Part shown: positions 32,889 through 45,181 of the stretch, in pieces | Numbering within the stretch: position 1 is the first letter of the stretch | Layout: each line of letters opens with the position of its first letter | Source: Patellaria atrata CBS 101060 | Taxonomy: Eukaryota; Ascomycota; Dothideomycetes; Patellariales; Patellariaceae | Direction of reading: 5' to 3' | DNA: 64,000 bases | Assembly: GCA_010093705.1 (NCBI GenBank) | Contig: MU006089.1 | Span: forward strand, 3,516,173 to 3,580,172 | Translations under genes and position numbers: made by a program | The notes under the pieces: generated by a model | What the model was told of the DNA's origin: nothing | The model's input: the letters and a program-made list of their open reading frames with translations, nothing else | Databases searched by the model: none

Positions 32889-35800
32889 GCCTTTCAAAAA
32901 TTGCACACTCAAAGTTGATCGGATTTAGGACATGCACGCGGAATATGTACCAGTGCCAAACATTGGATGGCGATATCACACGCTTTACATTCCCAATTTT
33001 CGCAAAGCCTCTCCTATTTACTATCCTTCACCTCACACGTAGGCCTTATAACCCAGCAACTCAGTCAAATAATTTCAGCAGCATCAGATTTGATCACTCA
33101 TTTACCTTGTCCGAGGAGACTCTCTGGTACCCTTGCAAAACCACATCTGAAAGCGTTTCTTCATTAGCTTCATGAGTTTAGACATCATAGAGATCCCCTA
33201 TGCCGTTCGGCCGTAGTCTAATTTGTCACTATCCATAGACCTTGATAACGGAGATTAATTTGCTCTCGAACCGTATGACCACTACAGCCCTGCTTCAGTG
33301 AGCCTCCGCAATTCAAACCATATCAATGAGATGGGCGCTATCACGTGGGGATATTACAAGTCTACAATAAGGGATTCCAGAGATACACTCTCCTGCATTA
33401 TTTCTTCACCGCTTTAAGAGTCTCCGCTATAACGCGGCTTTGTTTTCTCGTCTATACCATGCCATGTACCAATCGGTCAAATCACACAAGGAAACGGTAT
33501 TAATGTTATTAGACGTGAAAATTTCCTGAACGGAGCGGATATCCTCACGTTTGTACGTCCAGATTCCGACATCATGTAAATACACGGGTTAAACCAATTT
33601 CACGATGGTGAAATGGAAGTATATCAACGTCCACATCGCACCAACCATGTCGATCCGCTAGGTTCACGAAATTAAGACCTCGACAAATGTATAACGGTAT
33701 GTTACGTATAGTTCTACTCCCGATACAGACAACTACGGGTTGCTAAACCTATATCAAGATTGAAATTTTACCGCATGTATAGTAGTTAATCAGAAGCAGT
33801 GATGTAATGATCTTGATGTGATAATTGAAGTAATTCCAATCCCACTTTACACTTGTCGTGACGCTTTGAATCCTTATCTACATTCGACTCAAGAGACGGG
33901 GCCATCTCTACGTACTGTACCTATTCTGATTCATGCTTGGTATATTGGTACATTGCATATAAGAACGACGGCTCGTAAGGACAGTACTTTGCTGGCATGA
34001 AATGACAGGTATGAAATGTCGCTGCGTGATGAGAGCATACGGAGAGATTCCTGCGATGAATGTTTGAACCGTTTGATAGACATGTCGATCGTATCAGGGG
34101 CCCAGTTTCATTTTTGAACATCATCTACAAGCAAAGGAGTAGGACTGGTAGAACATTGCATCGTGATCGTCGTAAGGATATCACCTTCAATCTTGCATCC
34201 TGCGGGAATCGATTTTACTCTGAGTACGGGGTGCTGTACAGTCATGCAAGGTTACAATTAGTTGGAGTATTCAGATATTGACTGGATCAAGGTGGAGTTT
34301 GTTGAACGGGCTGTGAGACGACGTTGGTTGGTGTTTAGTGTTGCCGCCGAAAGGTCTGATTGCGTATGACGGCGGGCATGATAATCAACAGGACGAACGT
34401 TGAGTAGTTCCGCGTTTGAAGTTACGTCGAGTACAGCACAGTAATGTTAGCGGGGGGAGGGGGGGGGGAAGCCACCGAGGAGGAAGCGCGCGCTCAGGTG
34501 TCAGGATAATGTATCCGAGTCTACGGGTGAAGACAACAGAGTGGTACAGGTACATGTGCACCGGAATAATGGTAAGGATGGATGGGAAGTTTTGTTTGTT
34601 GAAATGGTTTTGTTGTTTGTCAAAAATGTCAGGAGTCGGGTTCTGCACGTCAGTGAGGCTGAGATGACCAGGCTTCTCCAGGGCTGCTTCGAATGTCCAA
34701 ATGAAGTAAAGTCTACATTCAAAACAAGGCCAAATCGGGTCGTTTCGAATATTCAGGGGGCAATTTTGGCGTAATGTCCATAATGTGGCTAGGAGAAAAT
34801 GAACCATTCAACGTGTTTTATTCCTCCGTTCCTGCAGCAAAGCAGCGGAAGCGAAAAGCGAAAACCTGATCGCTGGGTCTTGAATAATCTGGGAAAACTT
34901 AAACCTACGATACGATAGAAGATTAGAAATTTAAAAGCGCTTCCAACTATGAGCTGCCATGCGTTTTGTGTGTCCTCAATGCCATGCCGTGTCTCCACGC
35001 GCTTCCGTTTCGATATTTACACATGGAGAAAGTGCATAAACTACCCGCCGGGGCAGTACAATAATCTTGTAGACTGTCTTGTACACCGGATCAGTCGGAG
35101 AAGCGAGCAATGCCGAATCTTTCCCCAAGATGCATTATCTTAGTGGCGGTTGACGGCGAGCGATAGGCTTGTTATTCATCGTCTCTTTACACGCTAATTC
35201 TGACCATAATTGGCTGGCATCTCCCATTCTCCCTTTTTCTCATGTTAACCATGGAAAGTGTGGAGAGTTAAGGGAAGTCTCGTTGGTTGTTGATTTTCTT
35301 TATTGGAAATCCAAATATGGGGTGACCTCGTCCGACTCCTGCTTTCATCAACCTCGACACTTCATCAGGTTCTCCTCATCCGAACTCTATATTCAGTCCC
35401 AAGTACGGTACCATACGGTATCTACTACACCTCAGTATCTATCATCTGACTCTAACTCTCCTGCTATACTGAAAACCGACTGTCAATATTTCGCAAGGTC
35501 ATTTTCCAACCACGGATACACGGCGCTTGGACGCGTCTTCAACTCCTGTTACTCCCTCAGCCTGATGAAGTGATCGGCAGTCTCATCCCGCTTATCCTCA
35601 TTTTCTACCTGCACAACGCCTGGGCCAGAGGAAAGTCATAACTCAGAAAACATTCCGTTTCGCAGAATCAGCATTTTGTAAACGCCCATGAGATTCATGT
35701 GACGTCGAAGGCGAAAATCTATCATCTCCAATATTGTCCCCTTTTCCCATTATTTCATCTCTCTTGCATCTTCCCTCAAACTCCCTCATCCACAAACTTG

Positions 35801-36191
35801 CTAAATAAAAGAGGAAAAAAAAAAGGTAAATAAAAAAAGAAAAAAAGAAAACATCTGCGTGTTGGCAAGTATCGGATGTCCAAAAGATCGGCTTCGAGTA
35901 GTGAACTGTATCTGAAGTTTCAGACATAGGACCCTAGAAAGTCCCGATGATACTGGAAGGCGCCGATGCCAGATGCACCTACTTCCATAGGTTCCATGTT
36001 GCCCGATCCGCTCGGACGGTCTTAACTTTTCTGACTCTTTGACTTACCTCGTTAACTCGTCAACTCGTCTACTTCGTATCCCTACCCTTGTTTCCTTCCA
36101 AGGCCGTTCCTGGACGTTTCCTGATTTGCGTCATCGCTTACGCTTATACAAAACCCTTCAGAGGGCTCGCCTTCCTATATCTTCTCGCGTC
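32889..36191. other. 3.3-kb gene-free tract
   Basis: Only short frames without known motifs are seen, for example a 134-codon plus frame at 35169-35573 and a 140-codon minus frame at 34385-34807. A G-rich run of G6-A-G10 lies at 34452-34468 and an A-rich run at 35814-35850. The last 200 bp are pyrimidine-rich and are probably the leader of the CBM48-like gene. Confidence 0.35.
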
Positions 36192-38341
36192 ATGTCCTCA
36201 ACTCTCATAGCATTTTTCTAGTAAGGACCGACGGAGTGGTACACCAACCCAAATCTATCATACATACTGACATCTATCCCCAGTGTAGCTCCATACTGTG
36301 CCAGAAAAGTTGAGCTATTTGGATCTTGGGATAACTTTTCCACCCCATATCCCATGCAAAAGGATTCCCGTCGTGGAGAACGTAATTGGAAAGGCTGTCA
36401 TACCTTCCACGATATAATCTGTGACGGTGATGGTCATCTCGTCGATGGGAAAAGGGAAGGAGGTCTGAAGATGGGTGGTACTTACTGGTATTATGTACGC
36501 TATCCATTTGATCTTTCCATTATCTATTATCCACTGGTATTGACCACTTTTCACAGTATAGATTGGATGAGGATATGGAAAATTTCGATCATACCAAACT
36601 TTCCACAACAGCTTGCCCGCTACTTCCCGGTCAATGTATGAATATCCTCGAAGTTCCTGCCGAAGATAGTAGCCTGTGTTCTCCGAATTCCACCATTTAC
36701 ACCATGGATCCCCAGGATAGGTTCGTAACTCCACGACCAGCCCCTAATCCGAGTCATCCTCGTACACCGAAATCGAGACCTGAAGCTATCTCTTGTGAAA
36801 AGAATTCGAAACGAAGACTACCAACTCCCCCCGAAAATCTATTGCTGTCCATTTCACATAATCCAACTAAACCTTCACCTACAGAACGGCAAATAAGATC
36901 TGCTGGAACTCCTGGTCGAGAGCTCAAAACAGCCTTGAAACGAATCAAATCCCTACCATCGCGGAGGAAACCTAAAGTGGTTCAACATTCCCGTGGACGG
37001 TCCTTATCAGATGAGGCTGAGATGAAAAAGATCGATGAAAAACCCTTACCTCCTCCCGCCACTAGCCATTCGGCTATCTCAGCGAGCTCTGGTCCCTCTC
37101 TGCCGTCGAACCAGAAGAAAATATTTTCTCCTCTCCGCTCTCACCCGGTGCATGCCGGGGACAATATACTCCATGGTCGCAGCCCTTCATCAACGTCAAC
37201 TTCTGAAACTCAAACTGATAGGTCTAATCGTGCTCGCAGCTCGTGGTACCTTCAAAGAGACTCTTCTCCCCAAACGCATACAAGGTCATCTTCTCTTTCA
37301 GCAGTTCAAAGTCGTAGTGCTTCCCCTGTTACTTCAACCTCCGTCAAACGACGATCCACATCCCTACCGAGACTCCATGAACCTTCCCCTCTCAGGAATG
37401 TAGTCATTTGTGAGAAATGGCTTGTAAATCCCCAAATGGACGCACCAAACCAGATTATGGAAATTGATGAAACGGATATCGATATCAGGCCTAGTGCTCT
37501 TTCCTTGATGGTAGATCCGATGAGTGAATATCGATTTGGTAACCCAGGAGCTTCATCTCGTCACAGGAATTCTGGGCCCCCCAATTTTTCCAAATTGCTT
37601 TCCAATCCAGGAAATGAGGACCACGAAGCTTCCAATATGGACATGAACCCCTATTTCCCAGTTAGTGAAGATTTTCCATCAAATACCCCGGCGGCAAATA
37701 GGGAGAGTACCGCTCTAACGATCAACGAGATCATGGAGCCTATTGAAGCACTTCACCCGACAGTGCAACGGTTGCAAAGGCCGGTCCTTCTTCGCAGCCA
37801 GTTTTCCGCTTGGAGTAGCGCCTCAGAAGGTCCCGTGTCCCCCATTTCTCCCATCTCGGAGCCAAGTCCTCTTCATTCTCCAACTTCAAGCTCTCCAACC
37901 TTTAGTACCGGTACAGTGGGCTCTGGAGAGACCAGCCCTCACCGACTTTCCAACCAGTCAATAATGCCCATGGAAGACTATTTCTCCCGCCATGCTGACC
38001 ACCCAAACACCGCGCGCAAAGAGACCTCAGACACTACCACACCTGGGTTTCCGACACCGGGAGAAGACTTTTATGATCATCTTCAAATCAGGGGTTCTGT
38101 AGATACAGGATCGAGGAGAAACGGTGGTTGTTTCGTCCCGGAGACTGATAGAGGTTTTGGAAAATTCCAGGGCTACGGCCTACCGCGCGATCGTACTGAT
38201 TCCGAGGTCACCATCACAAAATGCGAGTCACCGATAATGTCGCTGATACCTCCACCATCTGAAATCACCTATATGGATGGTTTGACACCCATGGAGGAAC
38301 TGATCATCGATTTCGGTTACTTGAGCGATACTGTCGTCTAA
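36192..38341 (+). CDS. CBM48/AMPK-beta-like domain protein with long disordered tail
   Basis: Three exons, 36192-36220, 36284-36494 and 36557-38341, give 674 residues. Spliced, the first 115 residues read as one beta-sandwich domain: FFYVAPYCARKVELFGSWDNF, PYPMQKD, HTFHDIICDGDG, then GGLKMGGTYWYY joined to YRLDED, and TTACPLLPGQCMNILEVP. The GSWDNF and final strands recall CBM48/E-set glycogen-binding domains as in AMPK-beta, where GSWxxW-type motifs occur. The rest is Ser/Pro/Arg-rich with many SP and TP sites and looks disordered, with a short conserved-looking end (TPMEELIIDFGYL). The tiny first exon codes nine residues, MSSTLIAFF. I recognise this as a fungal family without a described function. 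The minus-strand frame over exons 2-3 is a shadow. Confidence 0.75.
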
Positions 38342-39259
38342 TACACATTCTATTTCCATATACCTATTGTATCCTGATTTTTCTTTTGTAACTTCGATGA
38401 TACCACCAGGGGCCTTCAATTTCAGCGGTACTACAGCCTCCTTGCATGGTGTTACGGATGGAATCTTATGATTTTTAATGACAATGGGCGGGCAACAAAA
38501 TTCGTCACATACACACTAGGGTGGTTTCATTTTTTTTTTTTTGACGGCATTTACGCGATACACAGAAGAAGGAATATATAGAGAGATACGAGTTCATTTC
38601 GTACATTGCGTTACCATGTAATTCCTGCTTTCTCCTCGCAAAATGATACCTTTTCAAAGCTCTTGTACGTACAGAGAAATATGAGCCTGAATCATTTGAA
38701 GACCTTAATCATTTGAAGACCTTCTCGAAAGCGGGCAAGACTAAACCCCATCCGCAAGACAAACATTGTGAATCAGTTGCAAGAAGGTGGTTCGACCGTT
38801 CGTGATATTAGGCACATAGGAAATGTAGTGTAAATGGAAGGGTTTTGCTAACGATACCATACGGTATTCCATCTGTATCTGTACCCCATAGCAGAGGTTC
38901 TTTCGGATGCGGGGGCAAAGATTGCCGATCTCGTAAGCGGTGCACGTCAAGAGTTGCGCGTCCAAAGATACTCCGTAAACTACAAACGTCTACGGTAAAA
39001 GTTGTTATTGTGGTTGCCTCTCCCCGATTAAATGATTAGTAGAGCCTTGTTACGGAGGTACACTTCCTCGTGCACTATCATTCCCTTTTTTGCGCGAACC
39101 TCTCCTCCTTGCTCCAACCACATTTATACCTTATAAACCTGTCGATCCGTCACTAGGCAACGAAGGGCACAGAGCCATCATAAAAGAATCGCCTACTTTC
39201 CCGACATCGACACTGGAGAACCGATTGAAAATCCTGAAATCACCACATATCACGCCACA
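38342..39259. other. Spacer with a 17-bp tandem repeat
   Basis: It holds the 3' flank of the CBM48-like gene, with a T-run at about 38530-38542, and the promoter of the VHS-GAT gene. A 17-bp word is duplicated in tandem at 38690-38723. No gene is recognised. Confidence 0.4.
38690..38723. repeat. Two tandem copies of a 17-bp unit
   Basis: The unit AATCATTTGAAGACCTT occurs at 38690-38706 and 38707-38723 without mismatch, in non-coding DNA. Confidence 0.8.
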
Positions 39260-41049
39260 ATGGTGCTGAAGAAGTTTACTAGCATATTGGGGAGGGACAA
39301 GGACAAGAGTGGGTCGATGTACACATACATTTGAGAGTCTGGTAACTAATCCATTCTGCCTTGATAAAGGCGATACCACGGAGGCGGGAAGTAATGATCC
39401 AAATAGTCTTGTAGCACAAACAGTGCGTGAAATGGTGAGCAGTGGATAATATCAAATCCGGAATCTTGCCGGAACAAATCACTAACTTTGCTGCGCGATA
39501 GAAAGCTTTCTGCGAATCAGGATCATCGACCGAGGCGGTATGATTCTCACATCAGATAACACTACCTTTCACAGTACCTGACATAGATTTGGGTTAGGGC
39601 GATGAAGTTTTACATCTTCCGACAATCGTCGAAGCATGCGTAGCTAGTCCTCAAGCTGCCGCAGCGAGTGCCAACCAGATACGAAAATACCTCTCCAAAG
39701 ACTACTCAGCACAACCGTCTACACAATACAATGCCATCATGCTTATACGCATATTGGCTGATAACCCAGGTCAATCGTTTACAAAGAATATGGACAAACC
39801 ATTTGTGCAGACCGTGAAAGAGATGTTGAGAACAGGGAAGGACCCTAGCGTGCAACAACTCCTCAGAGAAACACTGTATTCACTTGACAGTCAGAAGGCA
39901 TATGATACGAACATGGCACTGTTGTTCACCATGTGGAGACGAGAATCATCGATGATGAGTCCCAGGAGTTATGGACCGCGAACTCTCAACGCTCCATCTT
40001 GGGATCCAAATCAGGCACCATTACCTCCTTCGCAACATCCATCAGAGAGTTACAGCCGGAACAATAGCCATAGACGAGAGCGTGGTCTCCCTCCTGCTAC
40101 TGAACTGGCCGCACGTATCGAAGAAGCTCGTACTTCCGCTAAAATACTTGACCAGCGAGTCGATATTGTAGACAAGAGCGAGATAATGGGTGACGAACTT
40201 GTAAAAGAGTTTGCAGATCGCTGTCAAGCAGCACAGCGCAGTATTCAGGGTTACATCAATGCGGATAATCCACCTGCGGACGATGACACCCTCCAGACTC
40301 TCATTGAGACTAATGACAAGCTTTCACACTCCCAAAGCAAGTATCAACACAAAATTCTACAAGGACGAAGGCACCTTGGAGTCAGCAGCGTTACACCCTC
40401 ACCACCAGTCAGGACGCCTCAAGGGCAATACGGCCGCAGTGCTGCTGCACCCACGTCCATGAACTACTTTACTTCCCAACCTCCAGTAGAACAACCCCAG
40501 CCGCAGAGCTATGTCACACCACAGAGCTATACGACGCTACAGAATAACGCCCCTCAGAGCTACAATTCACATCAGAGCTATAACGAGTCCCAGGGCTATA
40601 CGGGTTCGCAAAACTATAGCGCATATACACCCCCACATGCCCGAGAAGAGACGTACTATCCCCCTTCCGTTCCACCGTCGTCAGTGCAGCAGAGTAATCG
40701 GCACTACCAGTATAGCGATCACGACTTGAGCGCTACTTCAGGTCCCCAACCCGATGACCCGTTCTCGGACGCGCACGCGCATCCGCACCACCTTACTTCA
40801 GGGCCACCTCCCCCTCCACCTCGCAACGGGTTGAACTCGGCAACGAGTCCGATCAGCCCGACGGATTTTTCAGGTGGATCGGAAGTTGGAGGACCGACGG
40901 CGAGTTATCTCCAGAGGAGGGATGATTCAGGGCAGAATGGGACGATGCACGGGACTGTGGGTTATGGGCAGGATCATGGGCCGGGACACGGGCGGAGGGA
41001 GAGCGGAAACGTGAGTCCTATCGAGGATAGGGTTACTTATAGGTATTGA
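39260..41049 (+). CDS. VHS-GAT domain protein, Lsb5-like
   Basis: Four exons, 39260-39308, 39370-39434, 39502-39537 and 39598-41049, give 533 residues. The VHS domain covers about residues 15-160 (NDPNSLVAQTVRE, then ASANQIRKYLSKDYSAQPSTQYNAIMLIRILADN). A GAT domain follows at about 220-305 (ELAARIEEARTSAKILDQRVD to SQSKYQHKIL). VHS-GAT proteins sort ubiquitinated cargo; the yeast member Lsb5 links actin patches to endocytosis. The C-terminal 230 residues are rich in Gln, Tyr, Ser and Pro (PQSYNSHQSYNESQGY), a prion-like low-complexity region, and include a poly-Pro run (PPPPPP) that could bind SH3 domains. The exon 1 donor at 39309 (GTGGGT) is the only one that keeps phase with SDTTEAGSNDP. 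Exon 3 is only 36 bp. Confidence 0.85.
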
Positions 41050-42239
41050 TATCCTTACGGTTTCGTTTGGGCTTCAGCGAGGCAGTAAGGTCCATAAATA
41101 GTGGCCTGGCGACATTTCGTTGAATCATGTATTTTCGGCGAGGAAAATAAGGGGGATCTGATGGTAGACTGTGCCGAAATTTGGATTGGAATATGTCGTT
41201 GTATGAGATATCCTAAGTTGTTGCTGATTGTTACATTGGGAGCGAGTTTCAGTAGTGTCTGATTGAAGGAAGACAAGGTATGAGAGGTGGTTAGTTACAA
41301 AGTAACGGCAAGCTTGAGTTCTTGGTTCCCAAGCACTTGGTCAGCCTTCTTCCGACTTGGCTAAAAAAGCCATTCCATCATCTTCCGCGCGCCACCCCAC
41401 CACCACCTGCATCGGATCAGAACGACGAAACTTTTCTTCTACTGTACCTTATCTACAGTACTCGTGCCACCTGGGCTACCTTGACAGGTAACTCCTATTC
41501 AGACTCCACTGGAGGGATGGAGACAAAGGTGAAACTAGATGAGCATTTAATGGACTTTTAGGGGCAGCTATGCTATTAGCTTATCAATACCTAACAGAGG
41601 TGGTGCTTCTGGAAGAGGTTTTTGGAATTGAGTTCGTCGAACGGCCCGTTCAAGCCGGGGCATCGTACAGATGTGAATACCGGCATAACCTAAGTAAGAT
41701 AGAAAGTTACCGTATGGTAAGTTACCTAAGGTTCTTAAAATGTGGAGACGCGGGGTCGGGTTCCTTGTGGGGAAGTTTAGCTCCCGTCTTCTTATTTTTT
41801 TTTTCTTCTTCGCTTTTTCCTTCTTGGGGGGCGACTTCTTGATTGCTATTAAGCTCCACCGAAAGACACCCTTGATCGAAAGATTTGGCGGTGGAAAGCT
41901 TACCATAAGGCAATGGGAAGGAGACAAGCCGTTGTCCATCACTTTTGCCTTCTCACTCTGAAAGATCTGCGTTTTTGCCGTATTTTCCAGGTGTATAATC
42001 AATACTACTTTCCTACTTCTACCGGCACATCATGCAGCTGTCATTGTATGCGTTCGGTGATAGCCCCGCGCATGGCCCTTTATTATTGGGGAGGTGACAT
42101 GGGGGTTAGAGCTTGAGATTTATAACAGGCTCTTCTCACCTTTTGTTGATTCTATTCTACTTGTTTTCATCTCCCCTCGCATCTTCTACTGTACTGTACG
42201 CCATACAATCCTTCTGAGGTACAGTACAAAAAAGTAACC
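41050..42239. other. Spacer and transporter promoter
   Basis: It holds the 3' flank of the VHS-GAT gene and the promoter of the MFS gene. A C/T-rich stretch with a T-run lies at about 41787-41820. Short frames on both strands here have no motifs. The 8-bp inverted repeat near the start codon is listed separately. Confidence 0.4.
42192..42226. promoter_or_regulatory. Inverted repeat TACTGTAC / GTACAGTA before the MFS gene
   Basis: TACTGTAC (42192-42199) and its exact complement GTACAGTA (42219-42226) are separated by 19 bases and end 13 bases before the ATG. The repeat could form a hairpin in the leader or be a two-half operator. The same word occurs in many other gene-free parts of the window, so a specific role is only a suggestion. 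Confidence 0.35.
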
Positions 42240-43953
42240 ATGGCGACTCAACCAACTGCTACCGATGCGCCTTTCGCCGATGAGAAAGGCGCTCAGCATT
42301 TGGATGGATCGGATATCGTTGATACCAGCGCGCGTTCTGGTAAGATGGAACCACCGGCGCTCATTCGCAACTTGACACACGATGAACGAATGCGTTTGGA
42401 GCGCAAATTGCAGCGGAAAATAGATCTTAGACTGCTACCTATGGTTGTCGTCATGTGTAAGTTGCAGACTCTTACCTATACAAGCATGATAGTAACAATA
42501 GTCAAGATATCATGAACTACTTGGACAGGAACAACATCGCTGCGGCCAGAATATCTGGAAAAGTAGGATTGGAAGAGGAATTAGGGTTGTCGAGCACGCA
42601 GTATCAGACATCTGTCAGTATCTTGTTCGTTGGTTACGTTCTGATGCAAGGTAAGCCAGAGATCACTCACTCACAAGGATAAACATCCCATTGATTCCAA
42701 TCCAGTCCCCTCCAATTTGATTCTCAACAAGATTGGAGTCCCAGCTATATACCTACCCACGTGTATGATTGTGTGGGGCATTATTTCCGCCGCAACTGCC
42801 GCCACTCAGAACTTCGCAGGAATCGTGGCCTGCCGATTCTTTCTCGGTTTCGTGGAAGCAGCATACTTTCCTGGATGTCTGTTCTTCCTCTCCTCGTGGT
42901 ATACCCGCAAAGAATTAGCTCTCCGAACAGCCATGCTTTACTCTGGCTCCCTCATCTCAGGCGCATTCTCCGGTCTCATCGCGGCCGGAATTACTGACGG
43001 GATGGATGGCAAGAAAGGTCTCAGCGCCTGGAGGTGGCTCTTCATCATCGAAGGTGCTATCACCGTCGTGATCGCCTGTTTGGGCTACTTCATCCTGCCC
43101 AACTTCCCGCGCACGACCAAGTGGCTGACTGAAGAGGAGCGCCAACTCGCTGTCTGGAGGCTGCAAGAAGACATCGGCCAGGACGACTGGATCAACAGCG
43201 AGAGTCAATCTCTCTGGCACGGATTCAAGCTCGCCTGTCAGGATATCAAGATGTGGATCCTCATGATCATGCTTTTCGGCATCGTTGCTTCGGGAAGCGT
43301 GACTAACTTCTTTCCTACCGTTGTAGCGACGCTGGGCTATGGCAAGATTCACTCCCTATTACTCACCGCTCCACCCTACGCTCTCGCTGTCATTACGACG
43401 TTCGCGAATGCATGGCATGCTGATAGGACAGGAGAGCGGTATTTGCACGTCGTACTTCCTCTCTGCGTCGGTGTTATTGCATTCATCCTTGCCGCCTCGA
43501 CTACCTCGACGGGTCCGCGATACTTGTCGATGATGTTGATGGTTCCGGGTGTCTACACTGGCTACGTCGTGGTTCTTGCTTGGATTTCGAACAGTATCCC
43601 CCGTCCTCCGGCGAAGAGAGCAGCTTCTCTCGCTTTCATTAACGCAATATCGAACTGTTCGTCTATCTATGCGTCGTACATGTATCCCAGATCCGCGGAT
43701 CCAAGATTCGGTAAGTATTTTCAAGTCTTTTTTTTTTCATACTGGTAATACTGATCAGATATGCTAACCCCTTTCAGTTGTCGCGATGAGTGTCAACTGC
43801 GCAACAGTAGCGCTCGCAATAATCATGGCGACACTACTTCGTTTCATCCTCAGCCGGTTGAACGCAAGGCTGGATCGCGGCGAGCACGTAGAAGGTGCTG
43901 TAAACGGAGTTCCGGGTGAAGCCAGCGAGAGAGGATTCAGATTCTTGACTTGA
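42240..43953 (+). CDS. MFS anion:cation symporter (Dal5/TNA1-type permease)
   Basis: Four exons, 42240-42456, 42507-42650, 42706-43710 and 43778-43953, give 513 residues. The family signature YIMNYLDRNNIAAARISG spans the first intron, followed by VGYVLMQVPSNLILNKIG, and the loop RFFLGFVEAAYFPGCLFFLSSWYTRKE. About twelve hydrophobic helices are visible with a central loop at residues about 265-300 (FPRTTKWLTEEERQLAVWRL, typical of the family). Relatives take up allantoate, nicotinic acid, pantothenate or similar organic anions at the plasma membrane. The substrate cannot be chosen from sequence. The N-terminus is hydrophilic (70 residues). All introns are 49-67 bp with canonical borders. Confidence 0.93.
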
Positions 43954-45181
43954 TGAACATTATTCGGGGGGGCAGGGGGGCAGAGGGGGGGGGGGGGGGA
44001 AAGGTGGATAGTTATAAAATTTTATGAGACTATCAATACAATCCTATCAATATGAAGGACATCTCCTTTGCTTCTTTTGGCATTTGCTCATCCACAATAT
44101 CTCTACGTGACTAACTTCACACACCATATCTTACTACTGCGATCCCAATCCGAATCCGAGGATTGGATATTGTATCGCAAGTCCATCGCCTCCCCTTTCA
44201 GAACACCATCCCCCGCGCCCTCAATACTCACCAAACGAGCACGTTCGAACTGTTCATCCTAGAGTATCAACCACTAATCTCCGTTGGCTGTACGGCCAAG
44301 TCCTGAGTGCTGCTATGAATCATCCGCACGTTTTTGACTTTACCGTACAGTGAGGTCGGAAACAAACCAAGGGGGCAAGCATGAAGTAGATGAGGAAGAA
44401 TACTACAGACCTTCTCCCTCGCGGTGGATACCATACTCTCTCTCATCGTAGGGCAGCGATCCCGGTGGACCATACCCTTGCCGGACTCCTTTGGGACTAC
44501 TGATCTAGCAATATTGATAGACCTATATTGTCTGTAAAGGTTAGGTTGCGCATACAGCTCGTTGTTAACCGTATGTTTTGACAATCTTGTACAGAGCTCT
44601 CCCCCCCTCCCCTCTTTCAACCCCCTACATTTCACTCAAACACTACCTACCCAATCCGGAAATAACGCTATCCCTTATATTCAAATTCGATCAATGATTC
44701 TTCCGTTTCGCCGTGGTGCAGTTAGTTGGTATCGGCTATTTCCTTTATCGGTTATCCTATCCAATTTCCTGAACAGTCTATGTTCGAATCTGATCAACAC
44801 TTTCCGGAAAGGCGGAACATTTTCTTCTTCCTTTTTTTTTTTTTTCTTTTTTTTGTTTTCTTGTACTTTTATTTTGTACTTTTGTTTTGTTCTTATTTTT
44901 ATGGGAGGGCAGGAGGAGGTAGGGGTTATATGAGTTTTGTATAGTAGCCTTAGGAAGTGAGTGTAAAATAGACGAGGAATAATTTTAGGACATCCTACTC
45001 TCTTCGCGATGGTCAAAGTACCAAGTCAATTGGTATTGGATCCTTCTCTGTATAATAACTTAAGTGACTACTGTACATTTTCGAGGCTTTGATGCTCCAC
45101 AATTGAGCCGGACTCCAGCATTAGGGAGTTGAGGTACGGGTGAAGTAGTAATATACTATGAGTCTAAACGGGAAATTATCC
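43954..45181. other. Spacer with a strong G-run and a T-run
   Basis: Just after the MFS stop, runs of G7, G6 and G15 lie at 43966-43999. A T-rich run of about 50 bases lies at 44829-44880. A tRNA-like string near 44712-44800 does not fold. No gene is recognised. Confidence 0.4.
43966..43999 (+). repeat. G-rich low-complexity run, possible G-quadruplex
   Basis: G7 at 43966-43972, G6 at 43975-43980 and G15 at 43985-43999, separated by CA and CAGA. They lie 13-46 bases after the MFS stop codon on its coding strand, so they would be in the mRNA 3' UTR. Four or more G-tracts could be taken from this stretch to form a quadruplex. Confidence 0.6.

Noticed and set aside
36315-36734. 139-codon minus-strand frame
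   Set aside because: It is antisense to exons 2-3 of the CBM48-like gene, whose spliced product reads as a coherent domain.
44712-44800. tRNA-like string with an A-box-like GGTGCAGTTAGTTGG and a TTCGAAT B-box
   Set aside because: The T-stem and acceptor stem do not pair, so it is taken as chance similarity.
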